In this document: positions 19,152-30,169 of the stretch, piece by piece
Layout of the letters: every line of letters begins with the position of its first letter
Position numbering within the stretch: position 1 is the stretch's first letter
Assembly: GCA_016271365.2 (NCBI GenBank)
Contig: CM057452.1
Coordinates: 1,246,415,001-1,246,479,000 of the forward strand
Reading direction: 5' to 3'
Length of the DNA: 64,000 bases
From: Neoceratodus forsteri
Taxonomy: Eukaryota; Chordata; Ceratodontiformes; Ceratodontidae
The notes under the pieces: generated by a model
Seen by the model: only the letters and a program-made list of their open reading frames with translations
What the model was told of the DNA's origin: nothing
Databases searched by the model: none
Made by a program: the position numbers and the translations under genes

Positions 19152-20594
19152 GGGCTTGATTTTCAAGGCCAAGACTGAAGTACAGTGATTACAACAAACA
19201 GCATTGATGCAAGGGGTACCCTGCTCCACACTGTGCATCAATCACAATTTTGGAAGGGTGCCTTCATCAACAGGGGGGCCACCTGTGCCATACTAATTTG
19301 TGTCAGATGTGAGCCACCCACAGGGCTGCACCATGGTGGAGAGGACCTTGCACTGGACACTGGTTGCACTATCCCCTACTCTGGGATTCTCAATGCAGGC
19401 AGATCTTGCTGGTGCTTAGACCAGCCTGGGCTGGTCTAACAGAGCATAGAGCAAGCAAAGCAGTCCATGTCAGGCAGCCAACCTGCTGAACATGCTTGGT
19501 CTCCTCGCACAAAATATAAACCTGGTAGGTACGGATGCTTGCACACTCTTGTGTGATATGAGCAGCCATGGATTGTTGGAGAATTGTCGCCCTGAGCCAT
19601 TTGTCAGGGTTCACAAAACTTGGCCCCATCTGGCAAGGGAAGTGCTGTGACCATGAGCGTTCCCAGGGCAGAGATGCCAAAGACATGAACAGAGTCACCA
19701 GGGAGAGTGGGTGCCATTCATAAGGTCTGCTACAGTTGTGGCTGTCACATGCATGGTGCATACCCTTGCATGCTATTCTATGCCCACACATCCATGTCTG
19801 ATCCCACAGATGCACATTGTGCTTAGCCTCAGTAGCCAATCATGTAGTGTCAATGGCACTTATAGCTGGTGTTGGGAACATCTGACCTGACAAATGTGGA
19901 GCCACCTACAACACTCCCACTTCTTGCAGCATCAAAGGCCCTCTTGCCTAATCATACTGCATTGCCAGTGGGTACCCTGTCACACTGTGGTCCGTCCTGC
20001 TCTGGTGCCACACCATTTGCCGTTGATGTGCTGGGACTGCAATGAGTACCACATTCTGTAGTCTCATATCCTCTGGCATTGCTTACAGTCTCATAGCAGA
20101 TGACACTGTTCCACAAACAGCTAACACATGCCTCTGCAGGATGCTCGGTGCATGATTATTGGACCTCTCCCCTCAGCACATGGTGTGGGGACATACGCTG
20201 CCATGGTTTTGGGTGGGGAGTGGCAAAGCTGACTGCATGTGCATGTGTAGTTCTTGTCGGGGCTATAGCACACACAGGACACTGCATGGTCTGGGGCATC
20301 AGTGGGTTTCCTATATGCAGCAGATATGGCAGGACATGGGTCAGTTTGCTGGTACTTACCTTCTGGGTGCTGTGCCAGTCATTCGTGTCATGGCTTCCAT
20401 CAGCCCACTGTCATGTGCCATGTATTTGATGCATACGAGCAGTTGCAGAAATTATTTTTGTGGGGAGGATGTTCAGCTCTGGGACCCCTCATGTACCAAA
20501 ATCTGGTGCAGGGTCCCTGGCACATCAGGCGTCAATGCAAGCTGCCATTTGCCACAGCTTGCATTGGTCTAATTGTCCCTTTGAAAACTGAGCC
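19152..20594 (-). mobile_element. Degraded TIR DNA transposon, possibly Harbinger
   Basis: The left edge GGGCTTGATTTTCAAGGCC (19,152-19,170) and the inverse of the right edge, GGCTCAGTTTTCAAAGGGAC (20,575-20,594), form an imperfect terminal inverted repeat enclosing 1.44 kb. On the minus strand near 19,680-19,740 one frame reads LPGDSVHVFGISALG, reminiscent of the PGSxHDSxI...SALG block of HARBI1-type nucleases, and an AIDTT-like peptide lies upstream near 19,850. Stops and frame changes are many. Family assignment is tentative: no complete DDE triad could be placed, and no 3-bp TWA duplication is clear. Confidence 0.45.
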
Positions 20595-21144
20595 TACTGT
20601 ATCGCCAGAATCACTAGATGTTTTATGGTACTTTATATCCATTTTTATTTGAACAACAAATGCTAGGAATAGATACAAATGATAGACCAGGTTACTGTCC
20701 ATCTGAAAATGATGTCCAGGCTCATTTATACTTGAACTTTGCAAATTGGACACGACTATGTCAGAGTTTTGAACACTGGACATAGCTATGACCCAGCTTT
20801 AAACATTGGTCAAAGGGCAATTTTGCTTGTGGTCAACATTGTACAATAGAAAAATGTATGTTGGCATGGGCTTTGACCCCCACTCCTCAATAATTTGTGA
20901 AATCTTGCCCTATTTTTCTGTAAGATGAGAGGGCAAATGAATCTGTGGAGTTCTTGACAAAGAAGTTACCATTGGGTGAGTTGACTGCTGAATTTCAATG
21001 CTCACAGGCTGCATTGTTTTGCTAGTCACTGCTGCAGCATCTGCAGCATGGTCAGCTTCCCCAGGCCATAAACATTTAACAAGTATTTTTCCATAGGTCA
21101 GTTTTAGATGTTCCAGCCTTAGATGAAAAGGAATGTACTTATGT
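20595..21144. other. Unassigned sequence before the DIRS-like element
   Basis: No coding motif or recognised repeat is visible. Confidence 0.4.
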
Positions 21145-21316
21145 TTCAAACCACATGAAGTCTTGCTGTATTCTGACTATTGCAGTTAGCCCCAGCACTC
21201 GAACTGCCCTGGAGAGAAGAGGGTTAATTTTCTATGCAGAACATAGAACGTTGAGCTCTAGCTCAGTTCAAACCTCCATCTGCTGCACTCTGCAGCACAA
21301 CCGTCAGATTCTTTAC
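21145..21316 (+). repeat. DIRS left inverted terminal repeat
   Basis: It is the approximate inverse of 26,684-26,882. Shared blocks include CTGTATTCTGACTATTGCAG, GAGAGAAGAGGGTTAATTTT and CACTCTGNAGCACAACC. Confidence 0.9.
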
Positions 21317-21705
21317 TCCGCCTAACTTGAACGGTCACTCCGGAGATTTCTCCTTTGCTTACAGTTTGGAAGTCGGTTAAAGTCCTCAGTTTTTACTGAT
21401 TATTTTTTCGCAAGTTTCGGTTCAGATCTCTGTCTGTGGTACAGTAAGTACTAGGTAGTGAACTAGACATAGTAACTTGTGGAAATTGTAAAAATTAATT
21501 TTTTCGACCGGTTCGGCTGAACCGGCCGTTTAGTGAATTACATATTCTGCCTTTGTTTCTAAACTTAGAGTGTGGTTACCGGTCCTTATCGGTTAAAAAA
21601 ACGCATTTTCTTGTGTTTTTTTCCAATACCTGTGACATGGTTAGACACCAATAAGGGTGTCTTGCCTGGTTGTTTGCCATAAAAAAGGGTAAGTTTGTGG
21701 TTAGG

Positions 21706-22527
21706 ATGGCTATGTCTGAGAAACCCAAAAGAAAAACCGGGCCCACTGGGTTTCAACACTGCAGTGTGTGTGGGGAGGTCTTTGCTAAGGCTGATCCCCA
21801 CACCACCTGTGTTTATTGTCTGGGGTTTGACCACCTCAATTCAGACTGCCAAATCTGTAAAAATTTCCCTAAGTCTACCCTGGAAAAAAGAGTAGGTAGG
21901 CTTAGGGATAAGGAGGCCGAGAAGTCTGCTGACCTGGATGGCCAGCCTGGTTTGGTTCTGACCAAACCCAAGGGAGTGCCCTCTGACCAGGGCGATATTT
22001 CTTCAGGCAACAGGAGAGCCAATCCTGAGGGATAGGTTCCTACAAAAAGACAAAGAAAAGAAAAATCGGCCAGTTTGGATCCAGAGACCCATTTTCCGAC
22101 TGCTGAAGAGATTGCCAAAGCGATAAGGATTGTAGAATTGCTTTGCCTGGTTTCGTCTGATACGGCGCCTTCTGGCAGGTGCTCAATTCGGTCGGTTCCT
22201 CCGGTTCAAGGTTATGCCTCTGAAGGTTTTTATGAACCGGATTTGGAGGGGGATGAAGATTATGATGATGATGATGACGATGGTGTGGAAGGTCTGGATG
22301 AGCCCATTGAACCGGACATCTCCCCAGACAGGCCTTCTGATATTTCCCCTCCAAGGCTTTCTGAGTCACCTTCCCACTACATGTTTTACAGGAAAGTGGC
22401 AGAAACCCTCCAGCTCCCTGTGGAAGAGGCCGTAGAGGAACAAGAGGAACCTGATTATGTGGAGGTGATGGACATCCCAGAGTCCAAGAGACTGTCTATT
22501 CCCCTTCATAAGTCTTTTGGGAAATAG
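21706..22527 (+). pseudogene. DIRS gag-like protein, N-terminal part
   Basis: The first piece (21,706-22,035) carries a cysteine/histidine cluster, CSVCGEVFAKADPHTTC, VYCLGFDH and CQIC, seen at the N-terminus of many vertebrate DIRS gag proteins. The second piece (22,075-22,527), in another frame, is strongly acidic with a run of six Asp (near residue 65) and ends in a Pro/Glu-rich segment. A third piece continues at 22,579. The start chosen is the Met of MAMSEK; an upstream in-frame Met exists at 21,670. Stops at 22,035 and 22,527 make it non-functional. Confidence 0.75.
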
Positions 22528-22578
22528 ACACAAATAATTTTAAAAACTCCAAATTCTGTACCTTCTGTTGACAGAAGG

Positions 22579-23279
22579 ATGGACAAAAGGTACACCGTAT
22601 CAGGTTCAGGTACAGAGTACTTGAATCAACAATGCAACCATGTTGGGGTTGTGCAAGCAGCAGCCTGTGATAAGGTTAATATACCCTTGACTTCACACCC
22701 CCCAGATAAAGACTCTAGGAAGCTGGATGCCATGGCAAAGAAACAGTACATGGCATCTGCCTTGGGACTCAGGCAGGATAATTATATGGCCTATGTAGCC
22801 AGGTACCAGAAGTCCAGGTGGGACACTGTACTGGTAATGGCTAAGCAGGCCTCTGCACAGCTAGCCTCGGAGCTGGAGGGGGGTGGCTGCTGATGGGATT
22901 GAGGCATCTAAGGTACAGTTCCATGCTGCTGTGGACTCCAGTGATGTGTCATCTAGAGTCATGGCTGCATCTGTGGCTCTTCAGAGAATGGCTTTCGCTC
23001 AGATGTACTAGCCTCTCAAAGGACATCCAGGCTAGGGCCAAGGATTTCCCTGTGGTGAGTAATTCTGTGTTTGGGGAGCAGATAGAGAATTACATGAAAA
23101 AGATGGATGAGTATAGCACCACCTATAGGAGTGCACAGGCCAAGGAAAGGCAGGCAACTCCTCAAGGGCAGCAAGCTAGGGGCAGGGCAGGCCTTTTCAT
23201 AGGCCTTTCTACCAGGCAGAGGCCTCTTCTCCCTTTCCTCAGAGAGGGTTCTTCAGAGGGAGAGGCAGAAGGGGAATGA
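22579..23279 (+). pseudogene. DIRS gag-like protein, C-terminal part
   Basis: The 22,579-22,893 piece (DKRYTVSGSGTEYL, RKLDAMAKKQYMASALGLRQ) resembles the helical C-terminal region of DIRS gag. The following 22,893-23,279 open frame is partly a wrong-frame shadow until about 23,020, after which QARAKDFPVVSNSVFGE may be the true chain. It ends before the RT entry at 23,330. No catalytic motif is expected. Confidence 0.6.
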
Positions 23280-23333
23280 GCAGGGCTGCATCCACCCCTC
23301 AACCTAGGGCTCCTGCCAAGCAGACACCCTGAT

Positions 23334-24390
23334 GTGTCAGCCCGGGTCGACTCCCCCATTCCTGTAGGAGGCAGGCTGGCTTACTTTGTCCAGGACTGGA
23401 TGTCTGTTACCTCAGACAGGTGGGTCCTGGAGGTGGCAAGCCAGGGTCTGATTCTCAGCTTCAAGAAATTTCCAAAGCGGAGGGCGAGATCTTTTTCCAC
23501 CTGCAAGCATCTCTGAAACCATTGCCCTAGAGGCAGAGATTTAGTCTCTACTGGCACTAAAAGCTGTTGACAGAGTTCCTACATTGCACAGGGGCAAAGG
23601 TCTTTACTCCAGATACTTCCTTACCCCAAAAAAGACGGGGGAGTGGCAACCCATCCTAGACTTAAGATACCTGAACAAACATCTTTTAAAACCAAAATTC
23701 AAAATGGTGACTCTGGGAATAATCCTTCTCTCTCTAAGGCCAGGGGACTGGCTAGCCTCCCTGGACTTAAAAGATGCCTACTATCATATTCCCATCAGGT
23801 GCTCCCACAGAAAGTACCTCAGGTTCGAATTGCCTTCAGGCCATTATCAGTTCAAAGCTATGCCCTTCGGCCTGACATCAGCTCCAAGGGTATTCACAAA
23901 ATGCCTAGCAGTAGTAGTGGCCTTTTTAAGAAGGAAGAATATTTCCATATTTCCATACCTGGATGACTGGTTCATTGTGGGTCAGTCCCTAGACCAAGTC
24001 AAGTCAGACCTGCAAGTGACTCAACAAGTGCTCACTTCCCTAGGATTCCTTCTCAATCTTCCCAAGTCAGTTCTCGAGCCTGTACAGCTCCTCACCTTCA
24101 TAGGTGCAGAGTTGGATACAGTCAAAGCAAGAGATTTTCTTCCCCTGGAAAGGGCAAGGGCTATTGCAGAGCTGGCTTCTTCATTCCACCTTCTGGGCTC
24201 TCAGCCAGCAAGACACTTCCTTCAGCTTCTGGGCCACATGGCAGCTTCTACAGCAGTGGTCCAAGGGGCCAGATTTCAGATGAGGGACATTCAGTTTCAC
24301 CTGAGGGCTTTTTGGTCTCAGAAGAAAGATTCTCTAACCAAACTCATTCCAGTGACTCAGACTCTGATCCAGGCTCTCCAATTGTGGTAG
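23334..24390 (+). pseudogene. DIRS reverse transcriptase
   Basis: An N-terminal VGGRLAYFVQDWMSVTSDRW block (23,367 on) is followed, after a frameshift near 23,516-23,584, by a 268-codon open frame with GLYSRYFLTPKKTGEW, ILDLRYLNKHL, ASLDLKDAYYHIPI (first catalytic Asp), FKAMPFGLTSAPRVFTK and FPYLDDWFIVG, the YxDD catalytic box. LGFLLNLPKSVLEP and FIGAELDT complete the palm-to-thumb region. This is the RT of DIRS elements. The stop at 24,388-24,390 lies at the RT-RNase H junction; a nonsense or frame change is likely there. Confidence 0.9.
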
Positions 24391-24965
24391 GATAAGGGCA
24401 ACCTCAGACAAGGAGTCCCATTCATCACTAAGTCTCACTCTGTGGTCCTAACCACGGATGCTTCTCTATTGGGGTGGGGAATCCATCTGGGGGGCTCTCA
24501 CAGCCCAGGGACTGTGGTCCCCCTCAGGAATCCTTTCTTCATGTCAGTCTCTTGGAACTCAGGGTGGTCTTTCTGGCCCTGTAAGCTTTCTGTCAGTCAA
24601 TGCAGAACAAGGTGGTTCAGGTCAGGACAGACAACACCACCACTATGTGGTACAACAACAAGCAGGGAGGCACTCAGTCCACGGCCTTGTGCATGGAAGC
24701 CATGAAATTGTAGTCCCTAGCTAATTCTCTGCGGACCTCTCTGATAGCAGGCCACCTTCCAGGGAAGGACAATGTGCTAGCAGATGCATTAAGCAGGATC
24801 TCCCAGGACCATCACGAATGGTCCCTGGACCCTCCTGTGTTGAAAGTGATTTTTTCAAGTTGGAGCACTCCAGAGATAGATCTCTTTGCAGCCCAGACAA
24901 TCACCAACTTCCTCTGTTTTGTTGCAGACCCCCAGTCTTGGGCTCAGTCCCTCTGGATGCTCTGA
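24391..24965 (+). pseudogene. DIRS RNase H domain
   Basis: VVLTTDASLLGWGIHL (24,442 on) carries the first catalytic Asp; after frame changes RTDNTTTMWYNN is readable near 24,630, and LADALSRIS (24,774 on), with the last Asp, closes the domain. RNase H degrades the RNA strand after copying. The C-terminal piece continues DPPVLKVIFSSWSTPEIDLFAA, the usual bridge to the recombinase in DIRS. Confidence 0.8.
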
Positions 24966-24969
24966 TTTT

Positions 24970-26273
24970 GAACTAGGAGGGGAAATTTCTATATGCCTTC
25001 CCTCCCTTTCCTCTACTGTTCAAGGTTCTGGTCAAGATAAGGTCACAACCCTGAAAAGTGATTCTGATTGCTCCAGACTGGGCCAGGCAGCCTTGGTACA
25101 CCCTGTTGCTGTCCCCAGCAGTCCATCTTCCCCTGTCTCTTCCCAGGAATTACAACCTGTTAACTTCCTCTCAGGGGAGGATTTGGTACCCCAATCTTCG
25201 GTCTCTCAATCTCCAGGCATGGCTCTTGAAGAGTTAGAGTATGCACATTTGCATCTGTCCCAAGGGGTTCTGGATATTCTTAAAATCTCTCGAAAGCCTG
25301 CCACCAGAAAAATTTATAACTCCAAATGGAAAAGATTCAGCATTTGGTGTTCCAAGAAGCATATATCCCCAGACACTGCTGAATTGTCTACAGTTCTGGA
25401 TTATATGGTTCATCTTAATGGCCTAGGCCTCAGACCAGCTACTGTCAAAGTACATTTGTCAGCGGTTTCTGCTTTTCTGTCAGTGAGAAAGCCTTCCTCA
25501 CTGTCACCTCATCCTGTATTCTGTAAATTTTTCAAGGGATTGCTTTATACCAATCCCCCTTTTAGGGATCCTACCCCTGTTTGGGATCTTAATGTTTGCA
25601 TTGCTCAGCTTATGCAACCCCCTTTTGAGTCTTTGTCTTCAGCAGAGCTTAAGTACTTGACTTGGAAAACTGTGTTCCTGGTAGCTATTACCTCTGCCAG
25701 GCGTATCAGTGAATTGCAAGCTCTGTCAGTGGAGCCTGATTTTATCTCATTCCATAGAGATAAGGTGGTCCTTAGAACTAGCAGGAGGTTTTTACCTAAA
25801 GTGGTTTCAGATTTTCATCTGAACCAGTCTATGTCTCTGACTGTGTTCTTCACTGATCACTCTTCTTCAGGAGAAAGAAGTTTACACAGTTTGGATGTTA
25901 AAAGAGCCCTTAGTTACTACATTGAGCATACTAAGGCTCACAGGTTTGACTCCCTCCAGCTGTTTCTCACTTATGGGAAAGTGGGAAAGGGCAAACTTGC
26001 CACTAAGAGAACTATTGTCAGGTATTTGTCCCTTGTATTCAATTCTGCTATGAGAAGCTGAGCAAAATACCTCCCTCAGGTCTGAGGGCTCATTTGACTA
26101 GAGGTACAGCTACTTCCCTGGCTGCAGCCAGGGATATTCCTTTGCTAGAGATATGTAAAGCAGTCACCAGGAAAACAGTCCGTACATTTACCAAACATTA
26201 CTCCCTGGACATCCAGGCTAGGAGTGATGATCTGTTTGGTACAGCAGTACTGCAGAGCCTATTCCCAAGGTAG
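24970..26273 (+). pseudogene. DIRS tyrosine recombinase
   Basis: A 391-codon open frame ends at 26,061. It has an N-terminal core-binding region (ATRKIYNSKWKRFSIW, ATVKVHLSAVSAFLS) and the first catalytic box ITSARRISELQALS with its Arg. After one frameshift near 26,061-26,085 the chain continues to a stop at 26,271-26,273, with GLRAHLTRG (the HxxR box) and FTKHYSLD (the nucleophile Tyr). All four key residues (R, H, R, Y) can be placed, but in two frames. The enzyme would integrate circular DNA by strand exchange. The first ~60 codons of the open frame may be a wrong-frame shadow of the bridge. Confidence 0.9.
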
Positions 26274-26310
26274 GTTTGATTCCCTCCTCCACGGAGGTAC
26301 TGCCTGGTAG

Positions 26311-26412
26311 TCTGCAATAGTCAGGATACAGCGAGACTTCATGTGGTTTGAAGAAGAAATTACTCACCTTAATAATTATGTTTCTTCTAATGGAATGTTG
26401 CTGTATTCTGAC
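26311..26412 (+). repeat. DIRS internal complementary region
   Basis: Bases 26,311-26,351 are the inverse of the left end (21,145-21,185; about 39 of 41 match). Bases 26,350-26,411 are the inverse of the right end (about 26,820-26,882). This junction of both ends serves as template for completing the circle. Confidence 0.92.
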
Positions 26413-26683
26413 CTCCCTCCCTGCCTTCCCTCTCAGAACCTGTTTTTGGGAAGTGGGCTGGCAAGTGCAGTGTTATACCCCAGGGGTGCATTTGGACACT
26501 CCCTCCTTTTAGAAAGGGGGAGTGGGTTATATTATTAATTTAACAGTCTTAAGTTTTTCACTACCTGGTTTTTGATTTTGGATTTCTTGACTTGAGCCTT
26601 TTGGGGATCCAAAATATTTGGTTGCCATTTGGCTAGCAAAAATGTTACAATTTCCACATAGTAGTTCGTTAGTATTAGCCCGT

Positions 26684-26882
26684 AAGAATCTGATGGTTGT
26701 GCTTCAGAGTGCAGTAGACAGAGGTTTGAACCAAGCTCAAGCTCAACGTTCTATGCTCTGCATAGAAAATTAACCCTCTTCTCTCAGGGGCAATTCGAGT
26801 GCTGGGTCTAACTGCAATAGTCAGAATACAGCAAGACTCCATTAGAAGAAACATAATTACTAAGGTGAGTAATTTTTTCTTC
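26684..26882 (+). repeat. DIRS right inverted terminal repeat
   Basis: Inverse of the left repeat, with a 3' extension TTACTAAGGTGAGTAATTTT that is present in the internal complementary region but not at the left end. Confidence 0.9.
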
Positions 26883-29165
26883 TGTTTCCTTTAGGGTCAG
26901 TTAGAGGTTTTCCTTTCATTTTAGATCATCATTGTATTAAGAAATCTGAAGAAAGCAAACAAAATGTGTGTTGACTGCATGGCAGCTCTGCTGGATCTCG
27001 TATATCTGTGCATCCTTTTTTTAAAATGTTTTGACACATTTGAAACATTTTTTCTAACTCTACAGCACAAAACGGAAGAATGCATGGAACAAAACCTGCA
27101 GCACTTGTGATATGAGGCAGACTGTGTTGTCTGTATTCTAACAGTCATGTCTCAAGTAGCGCAATATCATGCTGCAACTCCTTGAAAACCCAGACCTATA
27201 TATTTGATCTAAAATCAACAAGGAACCAGCAATCACAACCCCCTCCTCCAGGATGGCCCATCATGTGTGGCAATGGACCTATCATAGATAAACTGTCCAT
27301 GTTTTTAGATTGTTGTCTATTGGGCATGGTAAAAGTTTTGTCATCATATTTATGGGACATGATGGACAGCCTGGCTAGATTCAGAGGTGGTAGGGGATTG
27401 TCTCTGTTCCTAATTTTTTGCTGTGGCCAATAGATGTCACTTCACTCTTTCTTTCTTTCTTGGAAAATACTCCAACCAGGATAACCCATGAGGTGCTGCA
27501 TCTCATTCAGAATATCGACAGCAATGTTGTCAACATCCTGAACAACAACGGGAACAATGCTGACTATCAGCATTGTTCCCGTCATGAATGGAGTGTTTTT
27601 TTTTTTTGTGGGGGCTTTGCCCTCTGCACCCTCCATCTCTAAATAAACAACTCTGAGTCAGAGTTGGTTCAGGATGCGGGTGTAACACCAAGAGTCACAA
27701 TGCCAGTGTACAGCGGACTATCACAGCAACCTGATGAGATTTGTCCCTGTGATGCTCTTCGCTGTGGAATTGTCATTGTGGTGGTGTGCTACCCATTTTC
27801 ATTGGGATCCCAGGGAGGATGACAGCAGTAAGCAGGTTAACATAATCCATCATAATAGTTACATACAGGCTAGAATATACACAGAAAAAAACAATCTCTC
27901 ATAGTTAGTACTACTGTGTATACTTCCATTGATCAGAACCACAGATTACGGGCATTTCAGCATTTTCTTAGTAAATAGACTGATGCTCATTCACAGTACC
28001 ACCATCATATTTCCTTTTGGAGGCATTCAATGGCATTGTGTCCTATAACTGCTTTCTTTTTTATGGCAAATTTTATTTGCCAACATGAGGTGCAGCAACG
28101 CATACCACTATAGCCTTCTCCTGCTTAAAGCTTTGCTTGGAATGGTAAGAGGAGGGCCATACTTACAATGCAGCATCATACCCCTTTCTTCAAAATCTTA
28201 TTTAGTGGAGAAGATGTAGTCACAACATTTTGGTCATATGGCATGAATCCAGCTAGTCAGCCTTATCATTTGTGGAATGTTTGGACCAACATTAATTTAG
28301 TCTACATTTTACTTGTTGCTGTGACCGTACTAACATTAGAGCTATGGATAATTCTGCTTCTGAATTGTTTTTGGAAATTTTCTGTAAGTGCCACATAATT
28401 CTAAAGTCTTTAAATATTAAAGGTGGATTAGTATTCTTCACATTATGTAAATTTTTGAACACTACTATGCAGTTTATATAAACTGCAAACTACTATGTGG
28501 TTTAAATAGCACTTTAGGAATTTTGGAATTCCACTTCCAATGAAATTTTTCAGAATTAGTTGGAATTTCCTAAATTCTGTGGAATTCTTAGAGAAGCAGA
28601 ATTGGAAAATTCCTCACTGCTCAAAATAGCATTTATTTTTCTGGACATACGGCTTACAGACAATGCAGATATAATAGTTCACTCAAAAGGGGTTTAGAAG
28701 CAATGCAGGTGACGTCCCTCCCTAAGGCTGTTAATACCTAGCCTTATCATTTAAGACATGGTTTACCCCACCTACCTGAAATTGCACCTCATTAGAACTT
28801 TTGATAAACAAACAAATGATCTAATAAAATGCTTTTTTCTCTGGAGGTTATTTGCTGACTGTTCTTGAATCTGCATATTTAAATACTAGTAACTGTGCAA
28901 GGTACACCATGTTTACACCCGAACACAGAACTACATCTGGCTATTCAATGAATTTCATTACTAAGTTTCACAGGGTGGCACCTCATGCTCTGGACATAGC
29001 CAAGAATTATTGGCATATCTTGCACAGTACCACAACTCTTTTACTTGTGATTGGGCCTTCCCTATGTATTGCTTACCAAAAGGATAAACATTTGGGTGAT
29101 CAGCTCACCAATCAGCTCACCAAAATTCTTTTTACGCCCCCCCCAACACCATCAATGTTCGCCTG
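26883..29165. other. Unassigned intergenic sequence
   Basis: No coding motif found. It holds a perfect 15-bp-stem hairpin (27,549-27,581), an 18-bp perfect palindrome (28,469-28,486), a TTTC run near 27,445 and AT-rich GGAATT-containing sequence at 28,500-28,620. Short open frames have no recognised family. Confidence 0.5.
27549..27581. repeat. Perfect 15-bp stem, 3-base loop hairpin
   Basis: CGGGAACAATGCTGA, loop CTA, then TCAGCATTGTTCCCG: all 15 pairs are Watson-Crick. A T-run of about 14 follows 15 bases later. Confidence 0.95.
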
Positions 29166-29830
29166 ACATAGAAACACAGAACTTGACAGCAGATAAGGAC
29201 AGCTTGGCCCATCTAGTCTGCCCATTTATTCCTCCCTACACTATTACTGCAGACCGTTCCTAATCTGCAGCTCTTTGTCCTCACCCCATTCCTTTCCACT
29301 ATGATTCTCTTGTGCTTATCCCATGTAGTATTGAATTCCGCCACTGTTTTCCGCACCACCGCCTCCACTGGAAGGCTATTCCAGGAATCCACCACTCTTT
29401 CTGTGAAGAAGTACTTTCTCACATCTTTCCTGAATCTACACCCCTCCAATTTCACAGCATGTCCCCTTGTTCTTGAACACATTTGATTCTGAAAAATACT
29501 CCCATCCTGTACCTATTTTACCCCCATGAGGTATATACAGGTCTCCATCATATAAAGGTCTCTATCATGTCTTCCCTCTCCCTCCTCTGTTCCAGGGTAT
29601 ACATAATGGGGTCCCTTAGTCTGCTTTCATAAGGCTTTTGGTGCAGACCCTGCACCATTTTAGTTGCCCTTCTTTGGACTGCCTCAACTCTTTCCATGTC
29701 CTTCCAGAGATTTGGTCTCCAGAATTGGACACAGTACTTTAGGTGGGATTTTACCAGTGATCTATATAGAAGCAACACCACTTCCCTCTTTTCTGCCGGT
29801 GATACCCTTCCCATGCCTGGTTTCCACCAC
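29166..29830 (-). mobile_element. CR1 LINE 3' end fragment
   Basis: Minus strand encodes the RT C-terminal domain: LLYRSLVKSHLKYCVQFWRPNL, VEAVQRRATKMVQGLHQKPY, RLRDPIMYTLEQRRERED, then VRKYFFTERVVDSWNSLPVE. The 3' end (low coordinates) has the ACATAGAAACACAGAA signature of CR1 tails read in reverse. It is 5' truncated near 29,830. Two frame breaks lie near 29,490-29,548. Confidence 0.88.
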
Positions 29831-30169
29831 CTACAATATTATTTGTTTCAATGTGTGCTGCAATAGGTGCTCTGTCAGTAATGAATGAATGTAGACTTCA
29901 GACAATTAATAATCCACTTTACTTTGCTTGTAGTCTATGTACTGTAGTCTGCTATACTTGTCTCCTCTCATCTATGTTGGCTACACAAATCAACCCCCGA
30001 AGATGCACATTAAGGGACATATAAAACCAGTTATCTATGCCAAGCCTAACACTTAATTGGTCAAAATTCCATTACCTATTATAACATGACCCAAGACAAA
30101 TTATTTTTATGGGCATTGACTGCATCATCACCCCATGTAAGGGAAGATGTGACTACACCAAGGTTTGTT
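29831..30169. other. Unassigned spacer between CR1 fragments
   Basis: Nothing recognisable beyond short AT-rich sequence. Confidence 0.4.

Larger units (their letters stand above)
21145..26882 (+). mobile_element. DIRS-like tyrosine-recombinase retrotransposon, structurally complete
   Basis: A 5.7-kb element with inverted terminal repeats (21,145 to about 21,316 and 26,684-26,882) and an internal complementary region (26,311-26,412) near the 3' end, the hallmark of DIRS elements. Between them lie gag-like, RT, RNase H and tyrosine recombinase frames in that order. Several frameshifts break the genes. DIRS elements replicate through a circular intermediate and integrate by recombination, without DDE integrase and without target duplications. 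Confidence 0.93.

Noticed and set aside
19390..20652. Overlapping open frames of 83-149 codons on both strands
   Set aside because: None shows a full domain; only a short HARBI1-like trace in a different frame was considered worth noting.
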